A stretch of 5,369 nucleotides of DNA from Halovenus sp. (GTDB lineage Archaea > Halobacteriota > Halobacteria > Halobacteriales > Haloarculaceae). This document shows positions 1-5,198 of this stretch, one piece after another. The notes under the pieces are model-generated. The model made no database searches, was not told the DNA's origin, and was given only the letters and a program-made list of their open reading frames with translations. The first letter of the stretch is position 1, and each line of letters opens with the position of its first letter. The DNA is taken from assembly GCA_028275145.1 (NCBI GenBank), contig JAQCNG010000025.1:1-5369 (forward strand), given 5' to 3'. Made by a program: the position numbers and the translations under genes.

Positions 1-546
1 CGACTCCCCGTCGCGGACGATGCCGTCGACCTCGTGGTCTGTCAGGCACTTCTGGTGAATCTCGATGACCCGGCGACGGCGCTCGCGGAGTTCGTCCGTG
101 TCTCGACAGACCGCGTCGCGGCTATCGAACCGGACAACAGCGCGGTCACCGTCGAGTCGACGGTCGACAGCGAGGAACCTCTCGCACAGCGGGCACGCAG
201 GATGTACCTGCAGGGCAGCGCCGTCGACCCGGCGCTCGGTTCGTCCCGTGGCCTGTTCGAGCGGGCCGGACTCTCTGGGGTCAGTGTCCGCCGGTACGAC
301 CACGTCCGGACGGTCGAACCACCCTACTCCGGGCAGGCACTGGAGAGCGCCCGGCGAAAGGCCAGTGGCGCGGGACTGGCGACAGACCGGGAGACGATGC
401 TGGCCGCTGGGGTCACCGCCGAGGCGTTCGACCGACTCCGGGGGGAGTGGCGTGCGATGGGCCGACAGGTCGTCGAGCAGATGCGTGCCGGCGAGTACCG
501 CCGTCGCGAGACGGTCCCGTTTTTTGTCACTGTCGGACAGCTCTGA
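1..546 (+). CDS. Class I SAM-dependent methyltransferase, C-terminal part (5' end outside window)
   Basis: The frame is open from the first base and stops with TGA at 544-546, leaving 181 visible residues. The N-terminal part, which would carry the glycine-rich SAM-binding motif I, lies off the left edge. The visible start, LPVADDAVDLVVCQALLVNL, matches the motif IV segment of UbiE/Methyltransf_11-like enzymes: a short loop, a hydrophobic strand DLVVCQ, then a helix with 'DPATALAEFVRV' and the next strand 'RVAAIEPDN'. The C-terminal half is charged and Arg-rich, and ends in a strand, 'ETVPFFVTVGQL', as is usual for the last strand of the fold. The substrate cannot be deduced. It is probably cytoplasmic. 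The motif IV position does not carry NPPY, so it is not an N6-adenine or glutamine-type methylase. An ATG at 34-36 lies inside the fold and is unlikely to be the true start. The family call is fairly secure; the substrate is unknown. Confidence 0.75.
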   Translation, partial: RLPVADDAVDLVVCQALLVNLDDPATALAEFVRVSTDRVAAIEPDNSAVTVESTVDSEEPLAQRARRMYLQGSAVDPALGSSRGLFERAGLSGVSVRRYDHVRTVEPPYSGQALESARRKASGAGLATDRETMLAAGVTAEAFDRLRGEWRAMGRQVVEQMRAGEYRRRETVPFFVTVGQL

Positions 547-547
547 A

Positions 548-562
548 CCGGCAACCTGCCGG
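548..562 (+). terminator. Hairpin directly after the methyltransferase stop codon
   Basis: CCGGCA, a 3-nt loop (ACC) and TGCCGG form a perfect 6-bp stem starting two bases after the stop codon. No T-run follows, so this is a 3'-end or RNA-stabilising structure rather than a classic terminator. A run of six T lies just upstream in the coding sequence (520-525) and may be the actual archaeal termination signal. The terminator function is inferred. Confidence 0.3.
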
Positions 563-587
563 GCCCACCGGCGTCGGGGGTGACGGT

Positions 588-594
588 GAATACT
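588..594 (+). promoter_or_regulatory. TATA-like box of the isoaspartyl peptidase gene
   Basis: GAATACT is the only AT-rich patch in the 73-nt spacer, and its centre lies about 29 nt before the ATG at 620. This is the spacing expected for a leaderless haloarchaeal transcript. No Shine-Dalgarno sequence is seen before the ATG. Confidence 0.45.
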
Positions 595-619
595 TGCTTC
601 GGCCGCCACTACAGACGGT

Positions 620-1528
620 ATGCGCGTCATTGTCCACGGCGGTGCGGGCGGAACGGCCGACGAACCGGCGGCCAGACAGCACAACCTCGAGGAGGCGGCG
701 GCGGCGGGTGCGGGGGCCTCCGACCCGATTGCGGCGGCAGTCGCGGCCGCCGGGGAACTCGAGTCGGCACCACGGTTCAACGCCGGCGTCGGAGGTGCGG
801 TCCAGAGTGACGGGATGGTCCGGACCGACGCGGGACTGATGGCCGACGACGGCACCACGGGCGCGGCCTGTTCGATGGCCGGTGTCGAGGACGCCGCCGC
901 GGTCGCCCGACTCGTCGCCACGGAGACACCACACGTTCTCCTCGCGGGCGAGCACGCGATTGCGCTCGCCGACGCGTTCGACATCGACACGGACCGGGAC
1001 CTCTGGACCGACCGGACCCGGGAGCGCTGGGCCGACCTCGACCCGCCCGCCTTCGAGGACTCTCATGCCGCCGAGGGCCACCGCGACCCTGCCGAGGGCC
1101 ACCGCGACCCTGCCGAGGGCCACCGCGACCATCTCGCGTGGGTACGCAAGCGGTTCGGCGGCAGCGACACTGTCGGCGCGGTGGCGACCGACGGCACGGC
1201 CGTCGCGGCGGTCACATCCACCGGCGGCCGGTGGTGTGCGCTGGCCGGCCGGGTCGGAGATGTCCCGCAGGTGGGTGCCGGGTTCTACGCGGCCGGGGGT
1301 GTGGCCGCGAGCGCCACCGGTGCCGGCGAGGCTATCGCACGCTCTGGCCTCGCGCGGCGGGCGGTCGCTCTCACCGACGACTACCCGCCACAGCTCGCGG
1401 CCGACCGCGCAATCGATGTCTTCGAGCGGGAAACCGGCGCACAGGCGGGTGTCATCGTTCTCGATACGGCAGGACAGACCGGGCGCTCGTACAACTCCGC
1501 GGAGATGATGACCGCCGTCCGCGGGTGA
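620..1528 (+). CDS. Isoaspartyl peptidase / plant-type L-asparaginase (Ntn hydrolase)
   Basis: A 302-residue member of the asparaginase 2 (Ntn-hydrolase) family. These enzymes cut beta-aspartyl dipeptides derived from damaged proteins and hydrolyse L-Asn to Asp and ammonia in the cytoplasm. Visible family marks are the N-terminal HGGAGG (residues 6-11); FNAG (53-56) followed by 'SDGMVRTDAGLM'; the autocleavage nucleophile in SDTVGAVATD, where Thr184 would become the first residue of the beta subunit; TSTGG (199-203); GRVGD (210-214), whose Arg and Asp bind substrate in characterised homologues; and a TGAGEA motif (233-238). The expected subunits are alpha 1-183 and beta 184-302. The length is normal for the family. 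The linker just before Thr184 carries three copies of AEGHRDP (151-171). The ATG at 620 is preferred because HGGAGG follows immediately and a TATA-like box lies about 29 nt upstream. The gene is convergent with the Trm112 gene. Whether it prefers isoaspartyl peptides or free Asn cannot be read from the sequence. Confidence 0.93.
   Translation: MRVIVHGGAGGTADEPAARQHNLEEAAAAGAGASDPIAAAVAAAGELESAPRFNAGVGGAVQSDGMVRTDAGLMADDGTTGAACSMAGVEDAAAVARLVATETPHVLLAGEHAIALADAFDIDTDRDLWTDRTRERWADLDPPAFEDSHAAEGHRDPAEGHRDPAEGHRDHLAWVRKRFGGSDTVGAVATDGTAVAAVTSTGGRWCALAGRVGDVPQVGAGFYAAGGVAASATGAGEAIARSGLARRAVALTDDYPPQLAADRAIDVFERETGAQAGVIVLDTAGQTGRSYNSAEMMTAVRG
1070..1132 (+). repeat. Three tandem 21-bp repeats in the asparaginase linker
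   Basis: The units are 1070-1090, 1091-1111 and 1112-1132. The first two are identical, and the third differs only in its last codon (CAT instead of CCT). Each unit is 7 codons, AEGHRDP, so copy-number change keeps the frame. The array lies in the alpha-subunit tail, ending 13 residues before the catalytic Thr184. In structures of homologues this region is flexible or disordered after autoprocessing. Origin by replication slippage is inferred. Confidence 0.95.
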
Positions 1529-1573
1529 CCGGTCGGCCGACACAACCGGCTCCCGCACACACCGCCAGCAGTC

Positions 1574-1774
1574 TCAGGCCGTTGCTTCCTCGTCGTCGCG
1601 CATGTCCGGCGGCAGCAGGTTCGGGATGCTGTCCTCGATTGGGTAGGTCGTGCCACACTCGGTGCAGGTGAGCGTTCCGGTCACGATTTCGTCGCCCTCG
1701 CTTTCCTCGACGGCGAGTTCGAGGTCGTCCTTGTCCAGCGGACAGCACAGAATCTCCATCAGGTCCTCGTCCAT
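1574..1774 (-). CDS. trm112: Trm112-family methyltransferase-activating zinc protein
   Basis: A 66-residue acidic protein. Trm112 proteins are small zinc-ribbon partners that bind, stabilise and activate several methyltransferases acting on tRNA, rRNA and release factor; in archaea one Trm112 serves many of them. Visible marks are MEILCCPLDK with Cys10-Cys11, the later pair CTEC (Cys37 and Cys40), and the conserved 'YPIEDSIPNLLPPD' tail at about 44-57. Together these give the zinc site and the partner-binding C-terminus. The length fits archaeal Trm112. The same frame stays open far upstream on this strand, but that extension is antisense to a dehydrogenase and has no Trm112 similarity, so the ATG at 1774 is taken as the start. 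The next in-frame Met (residue 6) is a possible alternative. The gene diverges from the dehydrogenase at 1925 and converges with the asparaginase, leaving a 45-nt spacer that contains only weak inverted repeats. No clear TATA box was found. Confidence 0.9.
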   Translation of the reverse strand: MDEDLMEILCCPLDKDDLELAVEESEGDEIVTGTLTCTECGTTYPIEDSIPNLLPPDMRDDEEATA

Positions 1775-1809
1775 ACCGAGCGAAACGGCCGGGTGGGGCA
1801 AAGCGCTTG

Positions 1810-1828
1810 CGCTCGACGGTCTCGAGCG
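1810..1828. promoter_or_regulatory. Inverted repeat in the divergent trm112/dehydrogenase spacer
   Basis: CGCTCGA, 5 nt (CGGTC), TCGAGCG is a perfect 7-bp inverted repeat 36-54 nt upstream of the trm112 start and about 65 nt before the TATA-like box of the dehydrogenase. The size and placement would suit the operator of a dimeric regulator acting on either divergent gene. A second small palindrome, AAGCGCTT (1801-1808), lies next to it. The regulatory role is inferred; GC-rich DNA yields such repeats by chance. Confidence 0.3.
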
Positions 1829-1892
1829 GTCGCGGACGACCCAGCGGACGGTCACCGACCGCCGGGGTCGCGGCTCTGTTCCGGGGCGGGGA

Positions 1893-1899
1893 GTATTAG
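1893..1899 (+). promoter_or_regulatory. TATA-like box of the first dehydrogenase gene
   Basis: GTATTAG is the sole AT-rich patch in a GC-rich spacer, centred about 29 nt before the ATG at 1925. This matches a leaderless haloarchaeal promoter and supports that ATG over upstream in-frame codons, which would place the promoter inside the gene. Confidence 0.5.
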
Positions 1900-1924
1900 C
1901 CGCTGGGCCGCGAACGGGCGGGTA

Positions 1925-2983
1925 ATGCGCGCAGCAATCCTCCGCGAGTACGGCGAACCACTCGAGGTCAGGGAGCTCCCTGCGCCGGACCCGCCCCCCG
2001 ACGGTGCAGTCGTGGCGGTCGAGGCCTGTGGACTGTGTCGGAGCGACTGGCACGCCTGGCAGGGCCACGGCGAGTGGAACAACGACCGGGTGCCCCGGGG
2101 GCAGGTGCTCGGCCACGAACCGGCCGGCGAGGTGGTCGCTGTCGGCCCCGGGGTGGACCGTGTCAGCGAGGGCGACCGTGTGGTCGTCCCGTTCTCGCTG
2201 GGTGACGGGACCTGTCACCGCTGTCGGTCGGGCCAGGGCAACGTCTGTCGGGACGGACTGGCGCTGGGGTTCGAACCCGACGCCCCCGGTGCCTTTGCCG
2301 AACAGGTGGCGGTCCCGGCGGCCGACCACAACCTCGTTGCGCTCCCGGCGACACTTGATGCACGCGACGCGGCCGTGCTGGGCTGTCGGTACATGACCGC
2401 CTACCACGCACTCGCCGACCGTGCCGGCCTCGCGGGCGGTGACTGGCTCGCGGTCCACGGCTGTGGCGGGGTCGGACTCTCGGCGGTGCAACTGGGCCGT
2501 GCGCTCGGGGCCCGGGTCATCGGTGTCGACCCGGACGAGCGTGCACGCACCCGGGCGACCTCGCTCGGCGCAACGGCGACGGTGGACCCGACAGAGAGTT
2601 CGCCTGTCGAGACAGTCCGGAACCGGACCGGTGGCGGCGCGGACGTCTCGGTGGACGCGCTTGGGATTGCGGAGACCTGTCGCAACTCTATCCGGTGTCT
2701 CCGCGAGCGTGGCGTCCACGCACAGGTCGGGCTGACGACCGACCGGGAGCGGGGGGAGATTGGGCTCCCGACCGACTGGATGACCCGCTGGGAGATAACG
2801 TTCGTCGGCTCTCGCGGGATGCCGCCAACAAACTACGGGGCACTGTTCGACCTCGTCGAGTCGACCGGTATCGACCCCGGGAGCCTGGTTGCCCGGGAGC
2901 TCTCACTCGAAGACGTCTCGGCCCGACTCGCCGCGATGGACGCGTTCGACACAAACGGCGTCGAGGTTGTCACCACTCTCTGA
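1925..2983 (+). CDS. Zinc-dependent alcohol dehydrogenase (MDR superfamily), first copy
   Basis: A 352-residue medium-chain dehydrogenase that should oxidise an alcohol or reduce an aldehyde with NAD(P). The N-terminal GroES-like domain has the catalytic zinc ligands Cys38 (in CGLCRSDWHAW) and His64-Glu65 (in GHEPAGEV), with a third ligand Cys154 (in VLGCRYMTAYHAL). The structural zinc loop, GDGTCHRCRSGQGNVC, has Cys97, Cys100 and Cys108, but Asp94 stands where the first of the usual four Cys is expected. The Rossmann domain has GCGGVG (179-184), and Asp202 follows at the end of the second strand (VIGVD), which favours NAD over NADP by analogy with the family. The length is normal. The frame is open back to 1793, but the TATA-like box at 1893-1899 and the conserved MRAAIL start argue for 1925. 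The gene lies 61 nt before another dehydrogenase that also begins MRAA. The physiological substrate cannot be told from the sequence. Confidence 0.92.
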   Translation: MRAAILREYGEPLEVRELPAPDPPPDGAVVAVEACGLCRSDWHAWQGHGEWNNDRVPRGQVLGHEPAGEVVAVGPGVDRVSEGDRVVVPFSLGDGTCHRCRSGQGNVCRDGLALGFEPDAPGAFAEQVAVPAADHNLVALPATLDARDAAVLGCRYMTAYHALADRAGLAGGDWLAVHGCGGVGLSAVQLGRALGARVIGVDPDERARTRATSLGATATVDPTESSPVETVRNRTGGGADVSVDALGIAETCRNSIRCLRERGVHAQVGLTTDRERGEIGLPTDWMTRWEITFVGSRGMPPTNYGALFDLVESTGIDPGSLVARELSLEDVSARLAAMDAFDTNGVEVVTTL

Positions 2984-3008
2984 GCGTCGACCGCTCGTAC
3001 CGACGGGA

Positions 3009-3021
3009 CGAAAGCCGTTTT
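3009..3021 (+). promoter_or_regulatory. Candidate promoter of the second dehydrogenase gene
   Basis: CGAAA (3009-3013) resembles a haloarchaeal TFB-recognition element and is followed by TTTT at 3018-3021, 24-27 nt before the ATG at 3045. The layout fits a leaderless promoter and suggests the two dehydrogenases are not strictly one operon, though read-through from the first is possible. The match is weak. Confidence 0.35.
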
Positions 3022-3044
3022 GCTCGCCGGCAACCACTGTAGCT

Positions 3045-4073
3045 ATGCGCGCAGCAGTGTTCGACGGTCCCGGCGAGATTGGCATCGAGGAGGTTCCGAC
3101 ACCGGAGGTGGAGTCACCGCGAGCGGCTGTTGTCCGGGTGACACACACTGCCGTCTGTGGGTCGGACCTCTGGTTCTACCGTGGCGAGAGCGACCGGGAG
3201 ACCGGTTCGCGGGTCGGTCACGAGCCGATGGGTGTCGTCGAGGCTGTCGGTGAGGACGTCACCTCGGTCGAACCCGGCGACCGGGTGCTCGCGCCGTTCG
3301 TGATTAGCTGTGGCCGGTGCGAGTTCTGCCGAAAGGGCCTGCACACCTCCTGTGTGAACGGGGACTCCTGGTTGGGCGCACAGGCCGAGTACGTCTCCAC
3401 CAGCGAGGCCGACGGCACACTCGTCCGGGTGCCCGACCGGTACGCCGACGACGAGGCGACCCTGCAGGCGCTGTTGCCCCTGACCGACGTGATGGGGACG
3501 GGCCACCACGCGGCGGTCAGCGCCGGTGTCGGCCAGGGTGACACCGCTGTCGTCGTCGGTGACGGCGCTGTCGGGTTGTGTGCGGTGCTCGCGGCGCGGC
3601 GACTGGGCGCCGAACGCATCATCGCGATGGGGCACCACGAGGACCGCCTCGCCCTCGCCGAGGAGTTCGGCGCGACCCAGACTGTCACCGAGCGCGGTGA
3701 GGCCGCCGTCGAGCGGGCGCGCGAGCTCACCTACGGCGGCGGCAACCACGTACTGGAGTGTGTCGGCGCGGCCTCGGCGATGGACACCGCAATCGAGGTC
3801 TGCCGGCCCGGCGGTACCGTCGGGTACGTCGGTGTTCCCTACGGCGTCGACGAGAGTGGACTGGACGTGTTCACGATGTTCTCGGACAACATCACACTCA
3901 GCGGTGGTGTCGCGCCGGTCCGGGCATACGCCGAGGAGCTGATGGCCGACGTGCTCGGCGGCCGACTCGACCCCTCGCCCATCTTCACGAAAACTGTCGA
4001 CCTGGACGGCGTGCCCGAGGGCTACCGGGCGATGGACGAACGCGATGCGATCAAGGTGATGGTCCGGCCGTAA
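3045..4073 (+). CDS. Zinc-dependent alcohol dehydrogenase (MDR superfamily), second copy
   Basis: A 342-residue medium-chain dehydrogenase, only distantly similar to its upstream neighbour. The catalytic zinc ligands are Cys38 (AVCGSDLWFYRG), His59-Glu60 (VGHEPMGVV) and probably Asp148 (LTDVMGTGHHAA), where many relatives have Cys; Asp at this place is known in some bacterial alcohol dehydrogenases. The structural zinc loop is complete: Cys89, Cys92, Cys95 and Cys103 in SCGRCEFCRKGLHTSC. The Rossmann motif is GDGAVG (172-177). The second strand ends 'IIAMGHHEDR' with no acidic residue at the cofactor-discriminating position, which leans towards NADP; this is inference. The start at 3045 places MRAAVF at the N-terminus as in the family, and a candidate promoter lies upstream. 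In-frame codons back to 2889 overlap the preceding gene and are rejected. The stop TAA at 4071-4073 is 28 nt from the convergent msrA stop. The substrate is unknown. Confidence 0.92.
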   Translation: MRAAVFDGPGEIGIEEVPTPEVESPRAAVVRVTHTAVCGSDLWFYRGESDRETGSRVGHEPMGVVEAVGEDVTSVEPGDRVLAPFVISCGRCEFCRKGLHTSCVNGDSWLGAQAEYVSTSEADGTLVRVPDRYADDEATLQALLPLTDVMGTGHHAAVSAGVGQGDTAVVVGDGAVGLCAVLAARRLGAERIIAMGHHEDRLALAEEFGATQTVTERGEAAVERARELTYGGGNHVLECVGAASAMDTAIEVCRPGGTVGYVGVPYGVDESGLDVFTMFSDNITLSGGVAPVRAYAEELMADVLGGRLDPSPIFTKTVDLDGVPEGYRAMDERDAIKVMVRP

Positions 4074-4080
4074 GTCGGTT

Positions 4081-4101
4081 CCTGTCGGGGCCTTCGACAG
4101 G
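4081..4101. terminator. Hairpin between convergent dehydrogenase and msrA genes
   Basis: CCTGTCG, a 7-nt loop (GGGCCTT) and CGACAGG form a perfect 7-bp stem that fills almost the whole 28-nt gap between the two stop codons. A symmetric structure here could mark the 3' ends of both transcripts or stabilise them. There is no flanking T-run, so true terminator activity is inferred from placement. Confidence 0.45.
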
Positions 4102-4752
4102 TCAGTCGTCGGTCGACTCCGGCGACTGGCGGTCCCGGTTGGTCAGAAAGGGTGCAGTAACGTCGTGGCCGCCGAGGTGGCCGTTCAGTTTCGCTGCCGC
4201 CGGTGACTCCCTGATTGCGGCCTCGTCGTAGCCCGCCTCGTCGAAGGGGTCAGTGGCCCAGCGAGCACCGCCGAGGTTGAACTTCTGGTGGTACGGCTCG
4301 GCAACATAGAAGGCCGAGAGCCGTTCGAGACGTGTCTCGATGCGCCCGCGGTCGTGGTCGCTTTCCTCGAGGTAGCTCCGGAGTTGCGCGCGCTGGTCGT
4401 CGCTCTCGGTGAAGACGATGTGCTGGTACTGGCGCTTCCGTGACTGCTCCAGCGGCGTGTGCGCGTCGAACGCCTTGTCCAGCAGTTCCGCGAACGTGAC
4501 CCGCCCGGGGTCGTAGTCGACCTGGACAACCTCGGTGTGGTCGCCCAGTACCTCGTAGGAGGGGTCGGTTTTCGTCCCGCCCGCGTAGCCGACCCGGGTC
4601 CTGACAACGCCGTCGACTGCGCCGAAGGCCGCGTCCGGCCCCCAGAAACAGCCGAGACCGAACGTCGCTGTTCCCGTCTCCGTCGGGGCCTGTCTGTCGT
4701 ACTCCCGAATCACTGCCGGCGTGAGCGTGCCGGCCTCTGTTGGTGGTGTCAT
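4102..4752 (-). CDS. msrA: Peptide-methionine (S)-S-oxide reductase MsrA
   Basis: A 216-residue MsrA, which reduces the S-epimer of methionine sulfoxide in proteins and free Met during oxidative damage repair. The catalytic motif GCFWG is at 34-38 with nucleophile Cys35. Tyr66 and Glu74 (in YEVLGDHTEVVQVDYDP) fit the active-site Tyr and Glu of the family, with the usual loop between them shortened by about four residues. The 'AEPYHQKF' motif near residue 150 matches the conserved YHQ element. About 25 residues precede the domain, and a tail of roughly 60 residues follows it. Cys35 is the only Cys in the protein, so no resolving Cys is present. The ATG at 4752 gives MTPPTEAG and is preferred; an upstream ATG at 4815 would add a Cys-rich 21-residue stretch foreign to the family. 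A possible TATA element on this strand lies near 4792-4797, implying a short leader of about 16 nt, but it is not convincing. Confidence 0.93.
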   Translation of the reverse strand: MTPPTEAGTLTPAVIREYDRQAPTETGTATFGLGCFWGPDAAFGAVDGVVRTRVGYAGGTKTDPSYEVLGDHTEVVQVDYDPGRVTFAELLDKAFDAHTPLEQSRKRQYQHIVFTESDDQRAQLRSYLEESDHDRGRIETRLERLSAFYVAEPYHQKFNLGGARWATDPFDEAGYDEAAIRESPAAAKLNGHLGGHDVTAPFLTNRDRQSPESTDD

Positions 4753-4831
4753 CTGGGGTTTACTCTGTTTACAGTTTGGTGACAGACACGCATAATGCTG
4801 TCTCCTCCCGCACACTCACGGATGTGACCGC

Positions 4832-4955
4832 TCACTCGAATACGTCGGGCACCTCACTGCGGGTGATATATCGGCTCTCCACATCGCGTGTTTCGAGTTC
4901 GCCCGTCTCGCGGAAGTTGTTGCCGATGACGAGTCTGTATGGAGCCCCGAGCAGT
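4832..4955 (-). pseudogene. 3'-terminal remnant, possibly of an aminoacyl-tRNA synthetase anticodon-binding domain
   Basis: Read on the minus strand, the last 40 or so codons give LLGAPYRLVIGNNFRETGEL and then 'ETRDVESRYITRSEVPDVFE' and stop. The pattern of a helix end, 'GAPYRLVIG', a turn, 'GELETRD', and a final 'SEVPDVFE' resembles the last strands and helix of the HGTP anticodon-binding domain, most like the C-terminus of bacterial-type prolyl-tRNA synthetase. That is from memory of the family and was not searched. The frame stays open to 5095, but the upstream codons run through a stem-loop array and read as unrelated low-complexity Arg/Ser/Pro sequence, so an intact 87-residue gene is unlikely. 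Codons such as AGA and ATA-like patches differ from the neighbouring genes. It could instead be a chance open frame. Confidence 0.35.
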
Positions 4956-4979
4956 CGTCTGGAGTCTCGCGCCCGCCGA

Positions 4980-5074
4980 GGAGACGACAGGTCTGGACTG
5001 TCGGTCTCCCTGGGCCAGGGGTTATCTGCGCGGAGCAGGCGCAATACCACGGCCTTCAGGCCGTGGATACGCGC
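4980..5074 (+). mobile_element. IS200/IS605-type right-end-like stem-loop array (solo omega-RNA / PATE-like)
   Basis: Four stem-loops follow each other on the plus strand. First, 4980-5009: GGAGAC-GACAG pairs with CTGTC-GTCTCC through one bulged G, with a 7-nt loop. Second, 5008-5020: a small CCCTGG/CCAGGG palindrome. Third, 5027-5043: TGCGC, 7 nt, GCGCA. Fourth, 5047-5066: CCACGGCC, TTCA, GGCCGTGG, a perfect 8-bp stem with a TTCA tetraloop, flanked by GCGC on both sides (5039-5042 and 5071-5074). A terminal CCACGG..TTCA..CCGTGG hairpin is typical of right ends of haloarchaeal IS200/IS605 (IS1341) elements, where it is the 3' part of the TnpB guide RNA. No TnpB or TnpA coding sequence is adjacent, so this would be a solo end or a non-autonomous palindrome-associated element. 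The element boundaries are not defined; the assignment is by structure and memory. Confidence 0.4.
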
Positions 5075-5118
5075 CGTCACTCCGGAGTCACTCACAGTTC
5101 AAACACCCGTCTTGAGTT

Positions 5119-5198
5119 TCCTACAGTAACGTTTAATTGACAGACTATTACCAAGTAGGAATCGGTCGGAACGAAGCGGATTCCGTCCCGTCCTACAG
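5119..5198. repeat. Symmetric triad of complementary sites (TCCTAC / GTAGGA / TCCTAC)
   Basis: TCCTACAG occurs twice, 72 bp apart start to start. Its 6-nt reverse complement GTAGGA starts exactly midway, 36 bp from each. In RNA the middle site could pair with either flank but not both. The right pairing encloses a second stem (CGGAA 5167-5171 with TTCCG 5181-5185), giving a longer hairpin. The competing GGAATC/GATTCC pairing overlaps the same bases. Confidence 0.6.
5132..5138 (+). promoter_or_regulatory. TATA-like box in the right-hand region
   Basis: TTTAATT is the strongest TATA-like sequence in the window. A transcript from it would start near 5160 on the plus strand, just at or after GTAGGA and before the right TCCTAC site, giving a leader of about 60 nt before the ATG at 5222. 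Because the box is nearly symmetric, transcription on the minus strand is equally possible. Confidence 0.3.

Noticed and set aside
1070..1132. CRISPR-like array
   Set aside because: The repeats are directly adjacent without spacers and code in frame for a linker, so this is a coding tandem repeat.
1529..1549. CCGGT..ACCGG and GTCGGCCGAC palindromes between asparaginase and trm112
   Set aside because: The stems are short and the composition makes them likely by chance; there is no T-run.
527..1558. A 343-codon open frame on the minus strand
   Set aside because: It is fully antisense to the clear asparaginase gene, has Arg/Gly/Val-rich composition with repeats mirroring the 21-bp array, and shows no domain. 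Such frames are common in GC-rich DNA.
1793..1924. N-terminal extension of the first dehydrogenase
   Set aside because: It would run through the TATA-like box at 1893-1899, and its residues are Arg/Ser-rich and unlike the family, which begins MRAA.
1775..2719. Upstream extension of the trm112 frame on the minus strand
   Set aside because: It is antisense to the first dehydrogenase and has no Trm112 similarity; archaeal Trm112 proteins are about 60-70 residues.
3114..3749. A 211-codon open frame on the minus strand
   Set aside because: Antisense to the second dehydrogenase, with composition typical of a shadow frame and no recognisable motif.
4758..4772. Direct repeat GTTTAC twice, 9 bp apart, upstream of msrA
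   Set aside because: Only two short copies, without a third or a conserved context; it could be part of a weak promoter but cannot be supported as an operator.
4740..5129. A 129-codon plus-strand open frame spanning the msrA upstream region and the stem-loop array
   Set aside because: Ser/Thr/Arg-rich with no motif; it overlaps the msrA start and runs through several hairpins. It is not a TnpB tail.
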